A stretch of DNA of 64,000 nucleotides from Agelas oroides. Its lineage: Eukaryota; Porifera; Demospongiae; Agelasida; Agelasidae. Within the stretch, counting starts at the first letter, position 1. Each line of letters begins with the position of its first letter. The DNA lies in assembly GCA_949130485.1 (NCBI GenBank), contig OX422200.1, positions 3,456,274-3,520,273 on the forward strand, in the 5' to 3' direction. The notes under the pieces were generated by a model. It was not told the DNA's origin. It was given only the letters and a program-made list of their open reading frames with translations, and made no database searches. This document shows, one piece after another, positions 1 through 14,700 of this stretch. Position numbers and translations under genes: made by a program.

Positions 1-519
1 AGGACAGTAGAAACCACAGTGCGCCAAAGTTCAAAGTTCATGATATCGCCCCATATAAGCAATCAGGTTGCAACAGTATAGGCAGGGATGTTCACACACA
101 AACCATACACATATGACATAGCTATACTGTTATGTCAAACACACAACCACAATAATAAAGTTGGGGTGTCAACAAATAGAAACAGTGGTATGGTCACCAG
201 GTTACACAGACAAAGGCATCTCCACCTATGCTATATACCTTGTCTTGGTGTGTTTGAACTGCATGTCCGTGTTGACTGGAGGTGTGACAGCCAATGGATT
301 CAAATGAAGGATCAAGGGTAATGGTGATTGGTGAAGCTAATGTGCATGCTGTCTGTCAGTGGAGATGCCCAAGTTGAAGTTTTATTTAAAGTTCTCAGCA
401 TTCAACAAAGACTGCTATTGTCAAAAGTCTCAACCGGAGACCAGGGGACAGACTACACAAAGAACTCCTCTCGAAGTACCTATATAGGGACAGGCTACAC
501 AAATACATAAAGGTCTGTC

Positions 520-1425
520 ACGAAAAAATGGACCCCCCTGAAATAGTTCCCCCGGTCCAACTATATACTTCGAAGTATTTGGACCCCCCAGTCCAATTAC
601 TTCAGACCAGTGCTGAAGTATTTGGACCCCCTCTGAAATAAGTGGACCCCCATGGGGTCCAACTACTTCCCGGTCCAAATACTTCAAAGTAGTACTGCGG
701 TATTTAGACCCCCAGTGCTCTAAGCAGTAATTCCAGAAATCTGTTGGTATATGAGGACCTGCTGGCTGTTATTATGAAGCATAAACGAAACTACAATGAT
801 ACAATTTAATTTGGCACTACAATGTAATCATCAACACACACGGAAAAAAAAAAACACAAAAAATCTTAACAATCTAACAAACCAAGAGTCAAGTGCAGTT
901 GAACACATGCATTCACACATGCGACATCGTACTACTGCTAGAGGTAGTACATGCACTCTCGATCAGCCTCCCAGTGTTCGTCTTCACCACAATCTCTCGC
1001 TGTTTACCGTTTCTTTCCTCGTCTCAATCTTGTCTCGCAAGCCAGATCCACTTTCGCGAAAAAGAGAAGGGTTTGGTGAACTGTGTATACAAGCCGTGTC
1101 CAATTCACCATACCCTTCCCTTTTTTTGCGGAAGTGTGTCTGGCCATGGTCTGGCTTGCGAGACTACTCACGATCCTGGGTAGTCTGGTAGCCGTCTCTC
1201 TCCTTCTGTTGTTTTCGGTCTTCCATTTTGCATTTTGTGACTCTTCCTCTGCGAGACTCATTTGTATTCTCACCTTAGATTGACAGACTCGCACTGTCGT
1301 CCCAGAAAGACAGCGAACTGACCAACCAACGCGTTGCGCGGGTGCTTGTTAGGGGGGTCCAAATACTTCAAAGGGGGTCCAAATACTGAACCGGGGGTCC
1401 GATTACTACGGGGGTCCAAATACAG
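520..1425. repeat. Opposed clusters of a GGACCCCC motif
   Basis: Between 520 and 715 the phrase TATTTGGACCCCC or close variants recurs on the + strand. Between 1345 and 1425 its reverse complement, GGGGGTCCAAATA, recurs about four times. The two clusters therefore face each other across about 630 bases, as in a transposon with subterminal repeats. Exact ends and target duplication could not be found, so the extent is approximate. Confidence 0.45.
1032..1164. mobile_element. Foldback element, GTCTCGCAAGCCAGA ends
   Basis: GTCTCGCAAGCCAGA at 1032-1046 is repeated in reverse complement at 1150-1164, and the complementarity continues imperfectly inward through AAGGGTTTGGTGAA-like arms. Related ends (TAGTCTCGCAAGC and similar) occur near 22068, 49121, 50975 and 63731. 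No protein is encoded. It is read as a non-autonomous DNA transposon of the TAGTCTC subfamily. Confidence 0.65.
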
Positions 1426-1511
1426 AATCATGAGACAGACTCCACAGACAAACGATACTGGAAGCCTCCGAAATTCGGATGCCTCTTTTTTCCGGACACG
1501 CAGCGTGGTCC

Positions 1512-1563
1512 TAGTCTCGTGCCCAGACACGCGGAGGGGAAAAATAGTCTGGGCACGAGACTA
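1512..1563. mobile_element. 52-bp foldback element with 9-bp target duplication
   Basis: The element runs from TAGTCTCGTGCCCAGAC to the reverse complement GTCTGGGCACGAGACTA with only about 18 bases between the arms. It is flanked by the perfect 9-bp direct repeat GCGTGGTCC at 1503-1511 and 1564-1572. A 9-bp duplication is the signature of Mutator-like transposases. The element is far too short to encode anything, so it must have been moved in trans. Confidence 0.8.
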
Positions 1564-1847
1564 GCGTGGTCCCAACATAGATAGTGGACTATGGTCCCAA
1601 TCATTAGAGGGGTTCCACTGTGGGCTAAACTTTGAACGTACTTTGCAATTTGGACTACGCCACTAGTCTCGTGCACAGACCCAACCCTCTGCTCTCACGA
1701 GGAAAGGAAATTCTCCTCGCGTGAGCTGGGTGGGGTCCCGGTCTGGGCACGAGACTACGTATTCACTGCTTCCTGTTTACTAGCTAGCTACCTACCATTG
1801 TCGTATATAGATTGTGTTGGCTGTTCCACTGTAGTGTTTTAGCCACA

Positions 1848-4800
1848 ATGTCCCGGAGTTCTCGTAAGTACTAGTCTGGCGAAGCCAGACCCAAGCATAC
1901 TACGTAAGTACTACATGTAGATTTGCGCAGGTTGGTTGAGGGAGTGAGTGTTGAAGATCAGAGTAGAATTAATACTCAAACGTGACACACAGTAGGCACT
2001 ATAGGCTCTCTCAGCCTCCTGCCAGTATGTAATGGACCAATCTGCAGCGAAACTCAAGATGTTCGATTCACAACTTTATATTATTTTACAGACCATCAAA
2101 TCACAGAACAGCTGTCACTTAAAAAGCGTTTCTTCAGTGTTCTGGTGTGTTGAATTGAATTGAATTTATCCATACAAGGAAAGGGTTACGCGGAGGTAGT
2201 CCTATACAGTACAGTAGACCAGACAGAAATACGTACAGCAACAAGCAAGTAAAAAAATTAATAAAAAAACAAGTAAACCGGTACTATATAAAATCTAGAA
2301 ATACTAACCTACAAAAGACATAATTTTATGTCCTTCACAAGATGGGGATCCCATATGGGAACAGCATACTCTAGTAGAGGCCTCACGAATGATGTGTAGA
2401 GAATTTTCAATGTGTTAGGCTCACAGTCACGATAGAAGCGGCGATACAGCATGCCCAGTTGATCGTAACCTTAAATACAGAAGTAAAAACCCAGAATTGC
2501 GCCACATCAAAACCCAGAGAAGTACAAACAGAATGCATGTGATGTCAATAGACCCACTGAACCAATGATCTGAGACAGTGAACATAGGGTACAAATATCA
2601 GACATTAATCTGAGAGATGACCTGTGTCCACAAATGACTAAAACAGGAAAAGCCTAGCTATTTTTAATTTGTCAAACCCCACCTTGCATGGGTGTGGTGC
2701 CCGTTCTTGGAGAAGTGGGTCATAACATTGATAGGTGCATTAACAGTATTTCGGTGCTCCAGACATTTTGAGTTATATTTTCCAGACCCATTTTCAACCA
2801 GACTGAAACGTTGGGGGTCCAGATTAAGCAAGTCAGACAGGTAGTGAGATTAGCATAGGTTTTGGGCACAACAGGTGGATGGCATCTTTTGCAAGGCACT
2901 CATGATCTCTTGGTATCTGTATCCTGTACAGCTGCCTATACTCGTCTTCGTCAGGAAGGTGATGACGATGAACTGGTGTCTCCAGTTGCTGATGAGGATG
3001 TGAAGCCACTGGAACCACCAGCATCACAGCAGACACCTCTGGTAGCTGAAACAAGGGAGGAAGCTCCTGAGACAGCACTGCCAATTCAGTCTGGCCATGA
3101 GCCAGCTATGTCCACAGCTATGCCACCCCCTGCGTACCAGCCAGCTGCAGTGCTGGTGGGACTACCACCTGGACAGCAACCAGGTGGAGTACCACCGACT
3201 GGACTCACACCAGTGGCAGCTGCTACTGCAATGAACACAACCACAGTGAGTTGGTGATGAAGTGGCCTTGACATCCCTGACAGTGCGCACAGTTAACCGT
3301 ACCGTCTTTCACCTATGTATTGTTGTAGTTTTTTTTCAGCAGGGAGGGAAGGAGGAGCAATCCTCACCGACCTTTGACCTCAATGACGTGTATCCTCAGT
3401 AGTGCATGGTTATAAATAGCAACGTTTGTTCGCACTTCTTCACTTTCGCCCTGATGACGACTGGAGCATTCAGTCAAAACGTCGGCAAGTTATTTTCTGA
3501 GCTCAAGTTGGTAACAGATAACCTTCTCTTCATGTTGTAGTTTTTATTTGTCTTATGAGGAGCAAATCAATGACAATAATCCACCAGTGGCGCATGTGGT
3601 GAAACAAGCTGCAATCTGTTAACCCAGATTCTCTTTCACACACCTCCGAAAAGTGAGAGTCTAGTTACTAGCAGACAAATCAGATTTACAGGCTGACTTC
3701 AGCTTTTTTGCCCTATCACATCACACACAGTGAAGAATGCCACACCTTTCCATGTTAGGTATGTACTCTGCACATGTGCAGGCCCTGATTTAGTCCAAGT
3801 GGGGTAAAAGAGTTTTGGTGCAGTATGATGAAAGCTGGGGTATGAGAGACTAAACCAGGTTATAATATGTTTGATCTCTTGTTAACAGACTTTCACAACA
3901 AGATCCTGGCTTATCATTGCCTGGCAAAATATTGCACAGACTCTGCATTTTTTTGACACATGCATTTATTTCCTATATATGGTAGTCTATGAATGGACCT
4001 TACAGGCACTGGTAAGACTGTTCAGAAGTGAATCAAGGGAAAGGGCAAATATGTATCCACACCTTTCTACTCCCTAAATTATATTTGTTGCTTACTGTGT
4101 CTGAGTCAGAACAAAATACCATGCATCTCACTGCTACATATTTTAGGTTGTACAGACACAGCCAAGAGTGGGAATGGCAGTTCTATATTCGCAGACCAAG
4201 CCAGACAATTACCTTGCTCTCTCTATATTCTCCATGCTGTGCTGCTGCTTCATCTTTGGACTGATTGGACTCATCTACAGCATGAAAGTGAGCTAATTAT
4301 GATGTGAAATCTATTAACTAGAGGAATGTTATTTATTGTAAGTGACAGTAGGAACTCATGAATATTTTATTTTTAATTTTTTTACTGAGAGAGTGAGAAA
4401 TAAATCCTCAGCCGAATTCCAACTGATTCTTACGTTCTTAGTTGAACTGAACTGGAACACTGGCTGAACTTTGCAATCTTTTAAAGACCTGGCCTCCAAG
4501 CAGCCTAGTAGTAATCGTCACTGTTCACCAAGCCCAGCTGCGTAATAACGCGAAAGACTCCGCCATAGCCAAGGCTGGTGGTGAAAATTCAGAGGCTTGA
4601 TGTTATTTACTGTAAGCGACAGTAGGCACTCATGAATATTGATGATCTTTACTAAGAGAGCGAGAAATAAATCCATGGAAAACAATGGCTCACTGCTTCA
4701 CCCTCACATTGCAAGAGATCTAGGAGCCAGACATGAATTCACCACATAACATTTAGCACATGAAACTATCTTAAAATCTCTCTTAGGTTGACTCCTCCTG

Positions 4801-4960
4801 GAATATTGGAGACTATGAGGGTTCCCAGCAGGCTGCACGGAATGCCAAACGTTGGGACATTGCTGCCATTATTACTGGATTGGTGTTTGCTGCTATTGGG
4901 GGAATCCTTCTATTGGTCCAACTCATTGGATATGCTGTAGTTGTTAACCGTTCACAGTGA
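1848..4960 (+). CDS. CD225/dispanin family two-pass membrane protein, copy 1
   Basis: Four exons: 1848-1863, 2932-3245, 4156-4287 and 4787-4960, all with GT-AG introns (phases 1, 0, 0), giving a protein of about 211 residues. The start MSRSS is followed by a long polar and proline-rich N-terminal region. Exon 3 then encodes the first hydrophobic segment, with the family motif SMLCCCFIFGLIGLIYSMK. Exon 4 encodes the loop GDYEGSQQAARNAKRW and a second hydrophobic helix ending in NRSQ. This arrangement is that of the CD225/dispanin superfamily (IFITM proteins, PRRT2, SynDIG relatives), which sit in endosomal or plasma membrane with a re-entrant first segment. Known members act in membrane fusion control, antiviral restriction or synaptic release; the role here is unknown. 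The paralogue at 6654 has the same exon plan, so the pair arose by tandem duplication. The two cysteines next to the first helix would be palmitoylation candidates. Confidence 0.85.
2145..2471 (-). mobile_element. 5'-truncated non-LTR retrotransposon (LINE) 3' end
   Basis: Read on the minus strand, 2470-2324 is open for 49 codons and contains LGMLYRRFYRD, LKILYTSFVRPLLEYA and PIWDPHL. This is the conserved C-terminal part of CR1/Jockey/L2-type reverse transcriptases (LYxSxVRPxLEYAxPxWDP). Downstream it ends in about three copies of AATTC near 2147-2163, a typical short tandem 3' tail. The 5' side stops abruptly at about 2471, as expected for a dead, truncated insertion. It lies in intron 1 of the first CD225 gene. 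Confidence 0.75.
3445..3540 (+). mobile_element. Hammerhead-like core and Penelope-type repeat remnant
   Basis: CTGATGA (3451-3457) is followed by a five-base-pair stem, GACTG/CAGTC, then AAAAC, then GTC and GGC, which can pair with the GCC before CTGATGA. This is the layout of the hammerhead ribozymes carried in the terminal repeats of Penelope-like retroelements, except that the expected G of GAAA (G12) is A here, which should abolish cleavage. The downstream sequence to about 3535 recurs as an inverted pair at 36834-36925, so it is an interspersed repeat. It sits in intron 2 of CD225 copy 1. Confidence 0.55.
4325..4680 (+). repeat. Local direct duplication
   Basis: A stretch near 4325-4405 (TGTTATTTATTGTAAGTGAC, then CTCATGAATATT and GAGAAATAAATCC) is repeated with few changes at about 4600-4675. 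The copies lie in intron 3 of the first CD225 gene and encode nothing. Confidence 0.6.
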
Positions 4961-6653
4961 AAGAAAAATGCTGCATGTAATCTTTCGTATTATTCTTTTA
5001 GCTGTGAGTGTCAGAATAGCACACTGACGTTAATTTTGTTTGAATTTACAAATTTTCTTTGTGTGGACAATGTCATGGAAACAGATGAGCCTAGTACATG
5101 TACCCAGTATGTACAAAATTTAAAGATGAGTTTTGCCAGAAGTGAGACAATTTCCCTGTGGAATGGCTTCAGCTACCTTGGCTGGGAATGAGGCTAACCT
5201 TGGCAGCTCCTCAGATACAATCCAATTCTCATATTTAAACCATGCAGCAAAATGGGTATCACACACATGCACACATACACTTGAACTGAGAGGGAACACA
5301 ATGGGCTGAGGAGCACATAAGGCCTACTTGAGTAATTATGATCTTTTCCACCAAGCCCAGCTGGGAAGGCTGCATGGTTGTACCACTGGAAGTTAAATGG
5401 ATATAATTGACCTCACAATAATCAACTCTGCATCCACAGCTTTACAGCTAAAATGTTACGTAGCCCCCTCCACAAATGAATGAATGGATGGTGTAAACAT
5501 CATGGTAGAGTCCCTCCAGTCATCCATGGATCCATCACATCCACCCACCCCCACCCCTCCAACCCCATTTGTGGTGTGATGTCACTAGATGCAATGCACT
5601 CAGAAGCTAGGTGCTGTGATTTTCCATTGGAAGAATGCCATCCTAGCATCGTAGAGAGATTTTTGGTGGGAATGGCTGTGGAGTATGACGATTGATGACT
5701 ATAACCTTGCTACTTCCAGTACAGCCACGTTACTGTTACTACTCCCTGTCTCACCTTAGCACTGGCTTCATACATTTGTATACAACCATGCAAGCGCAAG
5801 GAGCAACAACTCAATCTTACAACTTCAACACATTAACAGGCCAGTAAAGGGGCTTATCTGGGGGGGGGGGGGAGTGGCTAGCCACTCCCCTTTAGTTTTC
5901 CCATCATCCGCATGAATTTCTTTCCACCTATGTTGTGCAATATAGTTCATCCTACTGTTTCTCAGTATCATCATAATCATCAAATCACTAATGATTAGCC
6001 TCGAAAATTTCGAATGGGCTCCGATATTTCGAACGGGCCTGAACTGGGCCTGGGAATGAGGCTAACTAATGATACACTTTGCTTGTTTTGAGTGTGAATG
6101 CTTTCCACAGCAGTGATTAACACACCTCATAAATATAGTTAGTGAACAAACTCTGCTTAACTCAGCTACCACCCTCGTTGAAATCCTGGGTCAGTCCCTG
6201 CAGTAGCAGGAAACTGTACACACTAACATACACCTGAATCTGAAAGAATATGGATACACAACACCACATAGTAATATTTTACCAAACATCTTCATGACTA
6301 ACCTGCCAGCCTGCAGAAAGAGCATAAGTGGCTCGGTCAATACCCATTATTCTATACATTGCAAACATGCAGTTCATGAATTATAAATGTACCATGCAGC
6401 CCATGCAACACCAATACACCATAAATCTCGCTCACGCTTGCAGATATACTCCACAATGACCCCCACAGTGCACCGCATTTGCCCGGTCTGGTGGGCGCGG
6501 CCAAGACCAGTTACGTAAGGCGATCGATGACTCGGGCCTGCATGCCCTTTGCCGCTAGCGTATTGCTGCAATTCTCTTAGTAATTAACCGACGCATAGCC
6601 TATTCTCATCGCCTTATAATAGCCTATATTGGTATTTTGTTCTACGAGCGCCA
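4961..6653. other. Intergenic region between the CD225 paralogues
   Basis: No gene is supported. The region holds one half of a foldback element (GGGAATGAGGCTA near 5184), a G run at about 5861-5872, and the complete 69-bp element at 5996-6064. The last few hundred bases should contain the promoter of the second CD225 gene. Confidence 0.5.
5996..6064. mobile_element. 69-bp TAGCCTC element with 9-bp target duplication
   Basis: The element begins TAGCCTCG and ends GAGGCTA, and is flanked by the perfect direct repeat ACTAATGAT at 5987-5995 and 6065-6073. Only about seven to eight terminal bases are inverted-complementary, so the interior differs from the hairpin copies elsewhere, yet the ends and the 9-bp duplication are the same. 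Confidence 0.75.
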
Positions 6654-9704
<3,051 letters not shown>

Positions 9705-11743
9705 AACCAAAATACTGCATGATTTGTTGCAAAAAGTATTATTACTGGACAATTACTTTGCAAGAAAAAAAATGAAAAGAAAATTAAGAAGATTGGCTCA
9801 CAAGTCATGTTATGGTTGCATCAGTTTCATACCTTTTTTCTGCATCATTTGACAATTTCATTAGCAAAGTATTCTCCCATGACATTTACTAATGTTCTGG
9901 AAAGACCAATCAAGTTTTTTACTGTTTGGAATCTAAAGCAGGTAGTGGGACTCCACTACTGTGTTTAATGATGCAGACAAGAGGTAGAGGAAACTGAAGA
10001 AACCAAATTGAGTCAAAACAACTTTCCATTTTTACAGCAAGCTAATAACACTTCCTTTGCTAGTTGCTATGTTTGTACAGTCTGTTACTAATTTGGTTTT
10101 GTTGTTATAATTTCATGCAAACTGAATCGAAAATTATACACTGTTGTTAAAACTACGTGTCACAGTTGTGTATTTCTCTAGGTACCCTTATCTCAGACCT
10201 ATACCCCCTTTTTTTAATTTAGGTGTGCATTGACAGTTGATGGTCTTCTACTTCCATGTATTATTGTCAACAATGAATAATAATTGAAACTGCATGCAGT
10301 AGGCTTGGGGGACAGCTATATACTCTTTTTTTCTTGTGATCATATTACATGATACACAAAGGACACAAGAATAGCCATGGGCTAATACAAGCCTGTACCC
10401 TGTCATTTAAATTTAGATCTAGTTCTTGATGAGATGGGAGTCCAACTGGAAGTGCTCTTAGTTGTAACCAGGAGGCCTGGTTTTCCACTGTGAGGTGAGT
10501 AGCAAACATCAGCACCAGCAGGAATGTGCAGGGAGCAGTCCGAGTCAGAGGTCTCGCCAGCACTAGAATCAGAAGATGGCAGGCTTGCACAAACATATGG
10601 TGGAGCTCTCAGTCTGAGCAGGCGTGTTGGCACTTTATGCCAGCTCCTTTTTCCTATTACAGGGGTCCAACCTTCCTCTTGAAGATCATATGAACACTGT
10701 TGCTGGCATCACAAAGGTATAAGAACAGCATTTTTGCAACTTTTGCTTGCGTCAGCCATGTAAGCTAACCAGAAAGCAGAATCCAGCATTGTGATTGGAT
10801 GGCATGACTGGAAGTTGCAAGATAACCCTGCATTGCCAACACGATACATCCCACTGCATATTCAAATGTATTATTTCACTTATCTGCAGTTATCAGAACA
10901 CCCTCCGGTCCCAACATGTTCAGATAGTTGACTTTCTACTAGACTATTTCTTGAACCCAGAACTAAATAGTTCATAAGCTGCAACACTAAAAACACAAAG
11001 GGCAAGGATTCTCCTGAGTGACACCATGCAACACTAATGTTTCCATTTAATGCACAACAAATTTTTTGGGGGGTTGATAACTGTAAGTTCAGATAAATAA
11101 CTTCCTACTGTACATTTTCAGGCCATGCATTGCTTGTGCAATTACTTTGCTTGTTGCTTGTGCAATTATTCCCAAATTGCACTCGAATCCATGTGATTAG
11201 CTACCTATACAAAGACATCTGAGGTCACTCCACCAAGCTTAAACACAGTTTGTAGGCTTTTCCCAATTATTATAAGGCGTAAATGAGCAATACCATGCAT
11301 GTTGTACAATGTCATGAATAATGTGATACGTAGAATAATAATAGCATAATAGCTACTAATATTAAGCAGTCATCAACTCAGGGTGTAATCACTTGCTTCA
11401 GTGATCCTGTGGAAAGAACCAGGATTATATATACACTTTATATACTGTAAGCAAACACAAGACTAGCATTACATGTTCAGATGGAAAGGATAATGTGTAA
11501 GTCATCCCAGCATATGAAAATGTAAACGATACATTTGCTGCAAACCAAGTTTTTGCCATGAGTTAACGTGTGTACTATACTCCAGGAGCTAATAAACCAC
11601 TTCACGGTGCTCATAAGCTCCTGATCCCCATATCTAGAGAGTTTCTCATTGCCAGGCCTGGTGCTTCCCTTGTGGCAGGAATGTGTGTGCAAGATGGTCG
11701 CGGTGCCTACCATAGCTCCGTGTGCAATCCGCTGTCACATGTG
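9705..11743. other. Intergenic region between CD225 copy 2 and PSMD4
   Basis: The two flanking genes are convergent. The only structured signal is the minus-strand open frame at 10403-10701, listed separately. The rest is AT-rich and I see nothing recognisable in it. Confidence 0.5.
10403..10701 (-). pseudogene. Possible terminal exon or retroelement coding remnant
   Basis: On the minus strand this stretch is open for about 100 codons and ends in a stop at 10403. It reads EEGWTPVIGKRSWHKVP, then PTRLLRLRAPPYV, then a serine- and acid-rich linker, and finishes TPISSRTRSKFK. Basic RTRSK tails and PTRxxRxPPxY stretches are common at the ends of LTR-retrotransposon polyproteins, so a dead retroelement fragment is likeliest. 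A possible acceptor (GATGCCAG) lies at its 5' side, so a genuine last exon of an unseen gene is not excluded. No start codon or further exons were found. Confidence 0.35.
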
Positions 11744-14700
11744 TTAACATTGAAAAAAGTAACTTTTTCCACTGACCTCCTTGTCTTTCTCTTCCTCCTC
11801 TTCCTCCTCTTGTGTCATCTGTTCGAGGTTCTGCAGTGCCTCCTCTGGGTTCACTCCTGGGAGTGTGCTCAAGACCGACTGAAGAAACTCCTTGTTCTGC
11901 ATGAGCTCAGCTTCTTCCTCAGCACCCTCATCCTCTTCCTCCATCCCCTCATCACTCTTTCTCGTCACAGGCTGCAGTAGAAGATATGTGAGTGTGGACT
12001 GTAACAAGTCACACACACCCTTAATTTTCAGTCCACTCTGCCTACTAGTAGAGTTTGAACAATCAGCAATATAGCTACATGTACAGGCTTGCAGGCTTGT
12101 TACACTCTCACCTTGATTCACACCCACATACCCACACATGCACACACACACACACACACACACATACACACACACACATACATGTACACACACACACACA
12201 CACATTGTCTGCTTTCAGTTTTTGATTGATTATTGCATGCAAAGGTGGAGAGAGAAGGCCTGCTGAATCTTACCACATGAGTGGCCCAGACAATATCACA
12301 GAGGTAGACGCTACAGCTGAAGGAGAAGCTAGAGAAACAGGGAAGGCCTGGAAACGAGGCTAGCCTAGACTGATGGCGTGCACCGTGTGTTACTGGCTTC
12401 CCAGCTAGGAGTTAGTAGTCCAAAAAATGGCAAGGAGTGCATTGGCTTCCAGAAAACAAAATCTTTTTCCTATCACATTCTTACTGCTCCTAGCAACACA
12501 ATTTGCCTAAAAGTATTTATGTACACACAGTGCGTGATGCTACATGATCGAGAACCTCCATTGTGTGTGACATCAAGTTTCTGAGTGGATAGACATCAGT
12601 ATAGCCCCCAGGGAATACCACAGCTTTCCAGTGATGCCAAAGTGTGGGGACGTTCATGTGATTCCTGACTGATGCCCATGGAAAAATGGTGACAAAAAGG
12701 AGAGTATGTGTTGGATTGATCCTAGCCTCACTGATAACAGTCACTGTGCATTTCAAAGCCAATGTACCGGTGCCAAGCTATCAGTTCACAAGCTCAGAGG
12801 ACAGTGATAGCCCCACTAGTACGGATGATACGACAAAAGATGAAAAGAAGCGTACGGCACTTAATCACCACCTTACAAAACAAAATCTACCGCTGCACAT
12901 CAGCAAGAACTCACACTTACCTACCACTGCTCTAAGCCTTACGATGACTAGTACTTCTAAATCCCAGAATTTACCGAATGACAACAACAGCAAGAGTCCT
13001 ACTCCCCCGAAGAATGGGTACATAATGAGCACAAGCTACAGTGGTTGGACAGGTGGTGGAACTGGTGCCCTCTTGCAACTTCAGTGCTACATGAAACTGC
13101 ATGCCCTTCCAATGCAAGTCGTGGAACCAGCAGTCGAGAACTCAAAATTCCATGCTGTACTCGATGACAAAACACTGCTATTCAGTGATCTCTTTGACAT
13201 TAGTCAGTACAATAGACTGTTAAAACAGGATGGGAAGTACGTACGACTGTCCCCATGGAATGATTTTGTACAAAAGGCCCCCCGAAGTACAATATTTGTG
13301 AAGCTTCATTTTACAAATACAAAATCACTGCAGGTGGAATGTGAGAAGGGACATGAAACAACTGGCTGTGGTGTACCAGCAGAGTTAAAGTTCTTGGAAA
13401 CAAAAGGGTTCCATGTGGTTAAAACTGTCAGTGTTTTCTTTTCAACCCATGCTCCCTTTACAGTGGAGGAGCTAAAACAGAATATCCTGGGGAGCTGGAA
13501 GCCAGATGAAGTGACAGTGGTGTTAAGTAAATGGACCTACAGTTTCCACATACCATCAGAAGCTAAATCACACAATCCTTGTGGTGGCACTGAGTGGACA
13601 GGTAGGAAGGCTCTCTACCCTAGTGAAAGGCTACTCAAAGACATCACCCGCTACGAACAAGATTATCAGAACTCTCAGACATCTGTAGCCATACTAATGC
13701 ATGCAGAACGGTTGATCATACCACTAGGAAAGGAGAGTGAATCCATGGTGATGAAAACTGCAGAAACCCATCTTAAAGAACTGCTTACTACTGTCAAGGA
13801 GTTGAAGAAAAAGTTTCCAAATGGAACAACATTTGGAGCAGTCGATGTAGGAAAGTTTGGAAGCCTTACGGTGCCAAAAGCATTTTCAGGAGCAGCAACA
13901 AAGTACAAGTCCCGACTCCTTCAAACGATACAAAACACTCTGACATCGATATATGACAACAAATGGACATTCAGTGAGTGGGAGGATAGTTTCCTTCAGG
14001 CAACTGGGGGTATTGCAGATACAGGATATGTTGCTGCAATTCAGAGGGGAGTTGCCAGTCGAGCAAAGTGTCTGGTTTTGTTTGGAGGAGGGCGGTTTCA
14101 GTTCGTAGCACTAAATGAGTATGTACACAACCACCCTGAAGAATCGAACCAGTGCATCCATCAAGTGTTTGTAGCCGACAGGTTTAAAACCCGTAATAAA
14201 CAAATTGAGAAATTGAAGCAGTAAAGTTTCAATGTTAAGTTTCTCTTGCATAAAGTTGCTTAGATGAATATGTTAATAATTATTCAAGTCATTCATACCC
14301 CCCTCCTCTCAAGAGGAGAAACAGTCTGGTGAACTAAGTTGAATTTCTTGGGCTTGCGCACACTTTTGCAACAGTGTCACCTAGCAACGTTCAAAACATT
14401 TTACACCAAACTTGCTAAGAAAAGGTACGGGGATACTTGAGTAGAAGATAAAAATTTATACTGTTGTAAGGGAAGTGCAACGTAATAATTACTGATCTCG
14501 CAATCTCATTGGTCTTTACCACTTTTGGGAATAAGCCTAAGAAATTCGACTTCGTTCACCACACCGTTTCTCGCCGGGAGGCGCACGTGGGCTGGGCATG
14601 AGACTAACCCCCCCTCCTATTTGGGGGGAAAAAAGGTAGTTTGTGTATTCTAATAGATTCATACATGTAACTACATGTATAACTTTATTAATTTTTATAG

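Larger units (their letters stand above)
1..1847. other. Repeat-rich intergenic region
   Basis: I see no convincing gene here; the open frames are short and cross repeats. The region holds two opposed clusters of a GGACCCCC/GGGGGTCC motif (about 520-715 and 1345-1425), a foldback element at 1032-1164, a 52-bp element at 1512-1563, and a further foldback at about 1665-1758 whose ends read TAGTCTCGTG and CACGAGACTA. The last 100 bases should contain the promoter of the CD225 gene that starts at 1848, but no motif stands out. Confidence 0.5.

Noticed and set aside
88-510. Short open frames at the left edge
   Set aside because: No recognisable domains, codon bias or splice partners.
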